Below are positions 1-6,153 of a stretch of DNA of 40,186 nt, piece by piece. Location: assembly GCF_016908375.1 (NCBI RefSeq), contig NZ_JAFBDS010000016.1:1-40186 (forward strand), written 5' to 3'. A program made the position numbers and the translations under genes. The DNA comes from Amphibacillus cookii (GTDB lineage Bacteria; Bacillota; Bacilli; Bacillales; Amphibacillaceae). A model generated the notes under the pieces. It ran no database searches. It had not been told where the DNA came from and saw only the letters and a list, made by a program, of their open reading frames with translations. Each line of letters begins with the position of its first letter. The stretch's first letter is position 1.

Positions 1-8
1 ATGCGTAG

Positions 9-124
9 GCCTAGTGACAATAGCGAAGAGGTCACACCTGTTCCCATGCCGAACACAGCCGTTAAGCTCTTCAGCGCCGATGGTAGTTGGGGATTCCCCC
101 TGCGAGAGTAGGACGTCGCTAAGC
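9..124 (+). rRNA. rrf: 5S ribosomal RNA
   Basis: The stretch carries the highly conserved Firmicutes 5S core (AGCGAAGAGGTCACACC near 22-38, then CCGAACAC and GTTAAGCTCTTCAGCGCCGATGG in short blocks). The two ends, around 10-18 and 114-124, can pair as helix I. It is followed at once by an intrinsic terminator, so this is the last gene of an rRNA operon whose 16S and 23S genes lie outside the window. In B. subtilis the rrnA operon lies just before csfB, as here. The exact ends are estimated to within a few bases. Confidence 0.95.
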
Positions 125-135
125 AATTTAGAAAA

Positions 136-167
136 GAAGCTATCTCTAAACGTGAGGTAGCTTCTTT
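136..167 (+). terminator. Terminator of the rRNA operon
   Basis: An 11-bp stem (136-146 with 154-164, one G-U pair) with a 7-nt loop is followed by a short T run. It lies 12 nt after the 5S 3' end. Confidence 0.85.
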
Positions 168-234
168 CATATATAAGGAAGTCTATTAAAAGTTGAATAT
201 GACTAGCGATTGGCTGAAAATTAGAGTATTAGAT

Positions 235-263
235 GTATAGAGTTTATTGATTAAGACAATACT
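235..263 (+). promoter_or_regulatory. Sigma-F-like promoter of csfB
   Basis: GTATA at 235-239, a 15-nt spacer and GACAATACT at 255-263 fit the sigma-F pattern (GTATA, N15, GGNNANANT) except for one G. Transcription would begin near 270, just before the ribosome binding site at 271-278. That would leave out the ATG at 266 and supports the start at 284. csfB belongs to the sigma-F regulon in B. subtilis. Confidence 0.5.
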
Positions 264-283
264 ACATGGTGGAGGTGGTGCTT

Positions 284-457
284 ATGCATCAGTGTAGTAT
301 TTGTGACAATAATAAAGAAAAAGGTATTTTCATCTATCATTTATTTGTATGTGAAGTTTGTGAGCAAAAGCTGTTAAATACAGAGCCCGAGGATCCTAAT
401 TATCGCTTTTTTGTTAATAAATTAAAGAAACTGCATCAACAAGCAATAAATAGTTAA
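284..457 (+). CDS. csfB: Anti-sigma-G factor Gin (CsfB)
   Basis: This 57-residue protein resembles CsfB/Gin, the small zinc-binding inhibitor of sigma-G (and of sigma-E in the mother cell). Two Cys pairs are visible, CSIC near the start and CEVC near residues 22-27, as in the treble-clef-like fold of the family. The C-terminal segment with DPNYRFFV and KLKKLHQ also matches the family. The start at 284 was preferred over an in-frame ATG at 266 because GGAGGTGG ends 5 nt before it. The gene follows an rRNA operon and precedes the yaaO remnant, the B. subtilis order without xpaC and yaaN. A sigma-F-like promoter lies just upstream and a terminator follows. Confidence 0.88.
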   Translation: MHQCSICDNNKEKGIFIYHLFVCEVCEQKLLNTEPEDPNYRFFVNKLKKLHQQAINS

Positions 458-466
458 ATAGAGTTA

Positions 467-498
467 TCTCATATCAATAACGATATGAGATTTTATTT
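467..498 (+). terminator. Terminator after csfB
   Basis: A perfect 9-bp stem (467-475 with 482-490) and 6-nt loop is followed by a T-rich tail. It lies 10 nt after the csfB stop. Confidence 0.85.
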
Positions 499-525
499 TA
501 TGCTTTTCGCATGTTAAGGGGGATA

Positions 526-1336
526 ATGGTATTAATTGATGAAGCCACGGTGTTCACTTTTCGATTAAAGAATCCCCCTTCTTCAGTGATCAGTTTAAGT
601 GCAGATGCTTCTGTATTAACAATGGTCGCATATTTACACATTGGGTCTGAAGCCGTGATAGTAAATGGATAAAGAAATATTTATCTATGTTGCAATTTTA
701 TATTTAATATTAGCAAGTTTGATTTCGCGTGTTTTTTCTTAGCAAATCTATCGAATCATCAAATATAAACGATACAGCAATCAGTAATTGAAGTAAGAAA
801 ACGATTATCGAATACTTCGGTTTGGCGATTATTACCTCTTGAAGCAGATATTGACCCCTTAAATACGGTATTACTTGGCGATGACAATTTCATACTAAAG
901 ATATTGTTAAATGTTTTGAAGAGCAAGGTATTTATCCTGAATTTCCAACAGATCGTCATATGTTTGAGTTCATGGGTTAGCTCCTTTTAAAGAGCTTAAT
1001 ATTTAGGGAGGTTGTAGAAAAAGTAATAACACATTAAGTTTTTCTAGAAAACATGCTACAATAGAGCAAAAGCTTCTTTATAGTGAGGACGAATATACAG
1101 GTTATTCGGATAGTCACATGAAACAGCTAGAACAATCCTTTTGCTATTGGAAACATGCTGAAGGTACTGTAGCAGCAGAAGATGTTATACCGTATCCGCC
1201 GGGCATTCCGATCTTATTGAAAGGTGAATGTATTAAGCAAATACACATTGATTATATAGCGTATTTAATTAAACAAGAAACAAATTTTCAGCAATCTAAT
1301 ATTGCAGAAGGTCTATTTGTTTTTAAAGGAGAATAG
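526..1336 (+). pseudogene. Decayed Orn/Lys/Arg decarboxylase (yaaO-like)
   Basis: These are remnants of a PLP-dependent amino-acid decarboxylase of the YaaO/SpeA type, the gene that sits just before tmk in B. subtilis. In shifting frames one can read LIDEA, then HGVHFSIKESP after one lost base, then SADASV, LTMVAYLHI, DPLNTVLL, and EEQGIYPEFPTDRH near 920-957. The intact last segment at 1118-1336 contains IPYPPGIPILLKGE, a hallmark of the C-terminal domain. The N-terminal half is missing, the PLP-lysine region is scrambled, and several frameshifts and stops are present, so it cannot make enzyme. The 72-codon tail is still open and ends 3 nt before tmk, so it may still provide translational coupling or only the tmk ribosome binding site. 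Confidence 0.85.
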
Positions 1337-1339
1337 ATA

Positions 1340-1969
1340 GTGGTAGGTCAGTTTATAACGTTTGAAGGTGGAGAAGGAGCTGGAAAAACCTCTGTTTTAA
1401 ATAGTGTTGCCAATCAATTAATTGAAGAAGGATATCCTGTCCTGACAACGCGGGAACCTGGAGGAATTCAGATTGCTGAAAAGATTCGTGAGTTAATCTT
1501 GGATCGCACGCATACGGAAATGGATGCCCGTACAGAGGCCCTACTTTATGCCGCTGCAAGGCGACAGCATCTTATTGAAAGAATTAAACCAGCTTTATTA
1601 GAGGGGAATATTGTTTTATGTGATCGTTTTATTGACAGTAGTTTAGTTTATCAAGGCTATGCAAGAGGATTAGGTATTGATCATATCTATGAGATTAATC
1701 GCTTTGCTATTGATCAATTTATGCCTGATCTTACGTTGTTTTTTGATATCCCTCCCAGCAAAGGATTAGAGCGAATTGCAGCAAATAAAGGCCGAGAACA
1801 GAATCGTTTAGATTTAGAAGACTTATCTTTTCACCAAGCTGTTTATCAAGGTTACCAGTTAATAAAAGAACGTTTTCCCAGTCGCATTCAGACCATTAAT
1901 GCTCAATTAACATTAAATGAAGTGATTGATTTAACTTATAAAGAGATCTTACGGCATTTAAATAAATGA
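1340..1969 (+). CDS. tmk: Thymidylate kinase
   Basis: It phosphorylates dTMP to dTDP with ATP in dTTP synthesis. The 209-residue length is normal. The P-loop EGGEGAGKT lies at residues 9-17, TREPGG at 37-42, the DRF motif at 95-97 followed by the conserved DSSLVYQGYARGLG segment, and a LID region with REQNRLD. The start is a GTG with AAAGGAG about 8 nt upstream. It directly follows the yaaO remnant and begins the tmk-darA-yaaR group. Confidence 0.97.
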   Translation: MVGQFITFEGGEGAGKTSVLNSVANQLIEEGYPVLTTREPGGIQIAEKIRELILDRTHTEMDARTEALLYAAARRQHLIERIKPALLEGNIVLCDRFIDSSLVYQGYARGLGIDHIYEINRFAIDQFMPDLTLFFDIPPSKGLERIAANKGREQNRLDLEDLSFHQAVYQGYQLIKERFPSRIQTINAQLTLNEVIDLTYKEILRHLNK

Positions 1970-1983
1970 TATTAAATTTTTGA

Positions 1984-2325
<342 letters not shown>

Positions 2326-2348
2326 ATTGATTAAAGGAGCACGGTGCT

Positions 2349-2789
2349 GTGAAGATTAATAAAGACATACGATCTCAAGTCGAACCAACTAAAATAAGTC
2401 AACAAATCCAGGCTACCAAGGGATTGAGCTTTGAAGCTATGGTGAGCACTCAAGCACAGAAGCTTCAAGGTTATGAACTAGAACAGCTAATGAAGGATAT
2501 TACACGGCAAAGCGAAAAATTGGCACGTTATCGAACCATTAGGGAGTTAGCAAAGTATAAGCGAATGGTTAAAGAATTTATTAAAGAAGCAGTCGGATTT
2601 GGCCTAGATTTAACACATTCACATAGTTTTAGTATGCATGGACATAGTCGCCGGTTGACCATTGTTAAACAAATTGATGAAAAATTATTAACCTTAACGG
2701 AATCTATTTTAGAAAAAGAAAAACGTTCTATAGATATGCTTGATGTTATCGGTGAAATAAAAGGTTTATTAATTAATTTATATTCATAA
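2349..2789 (+). CDS. yaaR: YaaR family protein (DUF327)
   Basis: This 146-residue, charged, mostly helical protein fits the YaaR/DUF327 family by sequence and by position between darA and holB. Recognisable stretches are LARYRTIRELAKYKRMVKEF and the C-terminal DVIGEIKGLLINLY. No enzyme motif is visible and the function is unknown. The start is a GTG 9 nt after AAAGGAG. A terminator follows, closing the tmk group. Confidence 0.9.
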   Translation: MKINKDIRSQVEPTKISQQIQATKGLSFEAMVSTQAQKLQGYELEQLMKDITRQSEKLARYRTIRELAKYKRMVKEFIKEAVGFGLDLTHSHSFSMHGHSRRLTIVKQIDEKLLTLTESILEKEKRSIDMLDVIGEIKGLLINLYS

Positions 2790-2828
2790 GAAGGTAAGCT
2801 TATGCTAGAATAGGCATAGCAACGGTAG

Positions 2829-2863
2829 AGTGCAAATCAATACGTTGATTTCGCACTTTTTTT
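2829..2863 (+). terminator. Terminator after yaaR
   Basis: A 12-bp stem with one bulged base and a TACG tetraloop is followed by seven T. It separates the tmk-yaaR unit from holB. Confidence 0.85.
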
Positions 2864-2890
2864 ACACGTTAGTAAAGTATCGGGTAGAAT
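2861..2890 (+). promoter_or_regulatory. Possible sigma-A promoter of holB
   Basis: TTTACA (2861-2866) and TAGAAT (2885-2890) are separated by 18 nt, just after the yaaR terminator and about 95 nt before holB. The long leader also holds an imperfect hairpin at about 2938-2962. Confidence 0.4.
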
Positions 2891-2986
2891 ACTAAGTAGG
2901 AATGAAACTCCCTAAGGATAAGGCAGGTAAAAAGAGCGTTTTTAAGTAATGGACTTAAACGATAAAAATTATTAAGGGTGTACACA

Positions 2987-3973
2987 ATGAAAAGTTGGAC
3001 TGATTTAGCATACAAACAACCTGTTGCTGTTGAGATGTTAAAACAAATGCTGATTAGAAACCGAACAGCACATGCTTACCTGATTCACGGCGACTCAGGC
3101 GCCGGAAAGGAAGAAATAGGGCATTTGTTGGCCAAAAGTCTTTTTTGTAAAGAGCGTGTAGGGGAAAATCCCTGTGAAAAATGTAAAGATTGTTTAAGAA
3201 TTAATTCAGGGAACCATCCTGATGTGCATTGGATTAAACCAGATGGATCCTCAATAAAAAAAGAGCAAATTGCCCATTTGCAAAAAGAGTTTACCTATAC
3301 GGGGTTAGAGTCCAATCAAAAAGCTTATCTTATCTCGCAGGCTGATCAAATGACAATGAATGCAGCAAATCGCCTATTAAAATTTTTAGAAGAGCCGAAC
3401 AGACAAACCACGGCTATTTTAATGACTGAAAATAGTCAAAATATATTGGATACTATAAAATCAAGGTGCCAAGTGATTGCTTTAAAGCCATTATCTCCTT
3501 TAATAATCCAACAAGAATTAGAGGCAAGTGACGTTATAGCAGACAATGCTCGTTTATTTGCTGTGCTAACAAATAACCTTGAAGCCGCTAAGGCGTTAGA
3601 TCAAGATGAGTGGTTTGCGCAGGCGCGAAAGTTAGTGGTACAATTGATAAGCACACTCCAGACTAAACAAGATGAAACATTATGGTTTATTCAGAAACAA
3701 TGGATGGATCACTTTTCTAATCGAGACCAACTCGAAATGGGTTTAGATCTTTTAATGTATTGGTTTAAAGACCTTATTTATTTACACATTGATCAACAAG
3801 CAGCTATTGTTTTTCGAGCCTATTTATCAGAGCTTGAAAAAGGGAGATGGGTTTGGTCGCGAAAAGATACAACAGAGATCTTATATGCAATTATGGAAGC
3901 AAAGCGTCATATTGCTCAAAATGTTCATCCAACTTTAGTAATGGAGCAGCTAACACTGCAGATGCAGAGGTGA
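2987..3973 (+). CDS. holB: DNA polymerase III delta' subunit
   Basis: This clamp-loader subunit works with DnaX and HolA to place the sliding clamp. The 328-residue protein has the P-loop-like GDSGAGKE at residues 35-42. It has the zinc cysteines C54, C63, C66 and C69 (CX8CX2CX2C), the AAA+ segment ending in LLKFLEEPN, and an SRC motif before CQVIAL. The ATG at 2987 was chosen because AAGGG lies 8 nt upstream; an in-frame GTG at 2978 is the alternative. holB, ricT and yabA form one closely spaced unit with gaps of 6 and 14 nt. Confidence 0.95.
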   Translation: MKSWTDLAYKQPVAVEMLKQMLIRNRTAHAYLIHGDSGAGKEEIGHLLAKSLFCKERVGENPCEKCKDCLRINSGNHPDVHWIKPDGSSIKKEQIAHLQKEFTYTGLESNQKAYLISQADQMTMNAANRLLKFLEEPNRQTTAILMTENSQNILDTIKSRCQVIALKPLSPLIIQQELEASDVIADNARLFAVLTNNLEAAKALDQDEWFAQARKLVVQLISTLQTKQDETLWFIQKQWMDHFSNRDQLEMGLDLLMYWFKDLIYLHIDQQAAIVFRAYLSELEKGRWVWSRKDTTEILYAIMEAKRHIAQNVHPTLVMEQLTLQMQR

Positions 3974-3979
3974 CAATAG

Positions 3980-4807
3980 ATGATAGAAGTTATAGGTGTC
4001 CGTTTTAAAAAAGCGGGTAAGATATATTATTTCGATCCTGATCAACTTAAGATTGTTAAGGATGCGTACGTCATTGTAGAAACAGCAAGAGGTATAGAGT
4101 TTGGTAAGGTAGTCATTGCAAATAAATGTGTTGATGAAGAAGATGTTGTCTTGCCACTAAAGAAAGTCATTCGTTTGGCCAACACAAAGGACAAGCTTAC
4201 GGTAACAGAGAATCAAGAAAATGCTAATAAGGCTTATCGTGTTTGTGTAGATAAGATTGCTGAACATCAGCTTGATATGAATTTGGTTGATGTTGAATAT
4301 ACATTTGACCGAAACAAAGTCATTTTTTACTTTACAGCTGATGGTCGGGTTGATTTTAGAACATTAGTAAAAGATTTAGCAGCAATCTTTAAAACTAGAA
4401 TAGAATTACGACAAATAGGTGTTCGAGATGAAGCTAAATTACTTGGTGGTATTGGTCCTTGTGGACGGATGTTATGCTGTTCTACGTTTCTAGGAGACTT
4501 CGAACCGGTTTCTATTAAGATGGCAAAAGACCAGAACTTATCGCTAAATCCAGCCAAAATATCTGGACTATGCGGTCGACTCATGTGTTGTTTGAAGTAT
4601 GAAAATGACGATTATGAAGAAGCAAAAAAACAACTACCAGATTTGGGTGAATCGATTCAAACACCAATTGGTAAGGGAAAGGTAGTTGGTCTAAATATAT
4701 TAGAACGCGTTATTCAAGTGGAGATCCCAGAAAAAGAACGTGTTGTCGAGTACACATTGGATGAACTAATTGACCAAGGTGTTGTTAATTTGCAAACCAC
4801 AGAATGA
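3980..4807 (+). CDS. ricT: RicT (YaaT), PSP1-domain Fe-S protein
   Basis: RicT (YaaT) forms a complex with RicA and RicF that carries Fe-S clusters, supports RNase Y-dependent mRNA maturation in B. subtilis, and affects sporulation, competence and biofilm formation. The 275-residue protein has the PSP1 domain in its first two thirds. It also has the cysteine set C161, C166, C167, C198, C203 and C204, in CGRMLCC and CGRLMCC, which matches the cluster-binding region. The ribosome binding site GAGGTGA overlaps the holB stop. Confidence 0.95.
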   Translation: MIEVIGVRFKKAGKIYYFDPDQLKIVKDAYVIVETARGIEFGKVVIANKCVDEEDVVLPLKKVIRLANTKDKLTVTENQENANKAYRVCVDKIAEHQLDMNLVDVEYTFDRNKVIFYFTADGRVDFRTLVKDLAAIFKTRIELRQIGVRDEAKLLGGIGPCGRMLCCSTFLGDFEPVSIKMAKDQNLSLNPAKISGLCGRLMCCLKYENDDYEEAKKQLPDLGESIQTPIGKGKVVGLNILERVIQVEIPEKERVVEYTLDELIDQGVVNLQTTE

Positions 4808-4821
4808 TGAGGTGAAGTGAC

Positions 4822-5169
4822 ATGAACATGAATAGAAAAGAAGTGTTCGAACAAGTATCTGATATGGAAGAGCAGATTGGTCAACTTTACCAACAATTAG
4901 GTGATCTGAAAACACACTTAAGTGAGTTATTAGAAGAAAATCATCGATTGTCACATGAAAATCATCACTTGCGTCAGCGTCTAGAAAAGGGAATTCAACA
5001 AGAGGGAGAAATGAGTGTTAAGCATGATGACGATAAAGTTGGTGAAGGCTATGATAATTTAGCCCGCTTATATGAAGAGGGCTTTCATATATGCAATGTC
5101 CACTTTGGAAGTCCGCGACAAGATGAGGACTGTTTGTTTTGTTTATTATTTTTAAACAAGACAAAATAA
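4822..5169 (+). CDS. yabA: Replication initiation control protein YabA
   Basis: YabA binds DnaA and the DnaN clamp and restrains re-initiation of replication. The 115-residue protein has the N-terminal leucine-zipper coiled coil (about residues 8-57) through which it tetramerises. The C-terminal zinc site has H89, C91, C104 and C107. The sequence near HICNVHFG and CLFCLLFL is typical. GAGGTGA lies 6 nt before the ATG. It is the last gene of the holB group; the accessory island begins after it. Confidence 0.95.
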   Translation: MNMNRKEVFEQVSDMEEQIGQLYQQLGDLKTHLSELLEENHRLSHENHHLRQRLEKGIQQEGEMSVKHDDDKVGEGYDNLARLYEEGFHICNVHFGSPRQDEDCLFCLLFLNKTK

Positions 5170-5253
5170 CGGGTTAATTTAATAAGGCGTTGTTTGTAGC
5201 TCACTACAAGCAAAAGATGTAAAAAATTCACGTATAACATCACACTTAGGGAG

Positions 5254-5544
5254 GGTGGAACATAACTAAATAATGAAATGGCGTATCCGAACATTCTGAA
5301 CAAGCGTAGGAAAAACACGTAGACTCCTCGAAAATAAAGAACGATTTTCTTCGTGCGATGTATGATCGAGGATGCTTTCCTTATCCTGTGGGAATAGCAC
5401 GGGCTGAGGATCCACTGTGTGAAGTGTACTTCTTCACACAGTTAGCCGAAGCCGTGCCCACGGAAAGCGAAGTGTTTTACCGAAGCGCTATATGTATCAG
5501 ACATTAATGTTCGGATTTTTCTTATCTTGTTACTCTTTTGTCCT
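5254..5544 (+). repeat. Family B repeat copy 1, interrupted
   Basis: The outer parts match the compact copy at 13014-13120: GAACATAAC near the left end, TCCGAACATT, then after the interruption CAGACATTAATGTTCGGATTTTTC and a T-rich tail. The inverted arms (5286-5295 with 5505-5514) would form a terminator-like stem if joined. About 190 nt of unrelated palindromic DNA lies between the arms. Confidence 0.7.
5303..5488. repeat. Palindromic element nested in family B repeat
   Basis: The ends are imperfect inverted copies (GCGTAGGAAAAACAC at the left, GTGTTTTACCGAAGCGC at the right). Inside lies a perfect 11-bp hairpin (5414-5424 with 5432-5442) within a longer interrupted stem that pairs GTGGG and GCACGG with CCGTGC and CCCAC. 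The GACTCC, GGGAATAGCACGGGCTGA and GGAAAGCGAAGTGTTTT segments resemble a dispersed intergenic repeat that I recall from many Bacillaceae genomes. No coding capacity is present. It is probably a non-autonomous element. Confidence 0.6.
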
Positions 5545-5684
5545 AGGCTCTTTTCGCATATATAAGGTTAAAAGATGTAGATCATAGCTGTTAGCAGTGC
5601 TTCCTTAATTAATGTTAACGGATTTGTGGTAGTTTGTTTTTGGAAATTATATTAGTTATTACAAAACAATTTCATTGATCAAGG

Positions 5685-5713
5685 TTGACTTTTTTCACGG
5701 TGTTACATATAGT
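5685..5713 (+). promoter_or_regulatory. Strong sigma-A promoter of the 5.7-kb leader
   Basis: TTGACT at 5685-5690 and TATAGT at 5708-5713 are separated by exactly 17 nt. Transcription would start near 5720. It would produce a roughly 430-nt leader ahead of the MutS2-like gene, or a roughly 300-nt RNA if the terminator at 5982-6016 is used. Confidence 0.75.
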
Positions 5714-5751
5714 ATAGGTGTATGAAATTTACATGTACAAGGAGAATGTTT

Positions 5752-5775
5752 ATGTATCTGGTGGTTCTTAACTAA
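5752..5775 (+). CDS. Upstream leader peptide (7 codons)
   Basis: ATG at 5752 lies 7 nt after AAGGAG and encodes MYLVVLN before TAA. An in-frame ATG at 5746 would give two more residues but is too close to the ribosome binding site. The peptide is short, hydrophobic and placed within 35 nt of the predicted transcription start. Its last four codons form one arm of the long-range stem. No homologue is claimed; the case for translation rests on the ribosome binding site and the placement. Confidence 0.45.
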   Translation: MYLVVLN

Positions 5776-5981
5776 TCCAACCAATTGGATAACTTGAATG
5801 CTTTTACCTAAATAGTAGATAAAGGAATCCCCTCAGGTGATTCTTTAAAAAGACGTCTTTTGGACGTTTTATTTGCTATGGCATTGCAAGTAGTTAAGAA
5901 CACGTTTATGGTAGATAACGTCTTTTATATTATAGTAGAAGCCAATCCAGATTGGGATAGGTCTATACTTAAGTAAATAAG

Positions 5982-6016
5982 ACCGCTGTGAACGATTGTT
6001 CATAGTGGTTTTTTTG
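5982..6016 (+). terminator. Terminator inside the leader
   Basis: A 12-bp stem with G-U pairs (5982-5993 with 5998-6009) and a GATT loop is followed by seven T. It lies 138 nt before the MutS2-like start, so some read-through or antitermination is needed unless another promoter lies at 6017-6150, where I see none. The 5' arm overlaps a short competing helix (5960-5964 with 5980-5984). Confidence 0.85.
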
Positions 6017-6153
6017 TTCCAAAATATTATCCGTTTGATTGTAGGGTGAACGCCCTAAATTTGGATAATCCCTTCTAACTTTTTGAACCAAGCTATGGGC
6101 AATCAATTACAGTGTCAAGCTCTTTGGAATGAAGTAAAGGAGGAAATAATGGA

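Larger units (their letters stand above)
5170..5684 (+). other. Gene-free stretch downstream of yabA
   Basis: No convincing coding region is seen here. A hairpin at 5190-5213 (10-bp stem, CTCA loop) follows yabA but lacks a T run. Then comes a family-B repeat, 5254-5544, split by another palindromic element. From about 5545 to 5684 the DNA is AT-rich and I see nothing specific until the promoter at 5685. Confidence 0.6.
5720..6016 (+). promoter_or_regulatory. Structured leader, likely attenuator of the MutS2-like gene
   Basis: The leader begins with a tiny ORF and contains a perfect 11-bp long-range pairing (5764-5774 with 5891-5901). Its 5' arm is the last codons and stop of that ORF. Inside and after it are small hairpins at 5775-5790, about 5821-5847, 5850-5870 (terminator-like, short U run) and 5942-5955, then a strong terminator. 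A ribosome on the small ORF would necessarily open the long-range stem. That is the logic of translation-sensitive attenuation used by several antibiotic-response genes in Firmicutes. I recognise no T-box or metabolite riboswitch. Regulation is inferred from the layout only. Confidence 0.5.

Noticed and set aside
124-265. tRNA genes after the 5S rRNA
   Set aside because: No cloverleaf or GGTTCGAATC-like T-loop was found; the terminator follows the 5S directly.
759-959. Minus-strand open frame of 66 codons
   Set aside because: It is the antisense of the decarboxylase remnant, which explains the sequence better.
5720-6016. T-box, 6S RNA, SRP RNA or known metabolite riboswitch
   Set aside because: No T-box sequence, SRP Alu or 4.5S core, or familiar riboswitch motif was recognised; the micro-ORF and terminator fit attenuation better.
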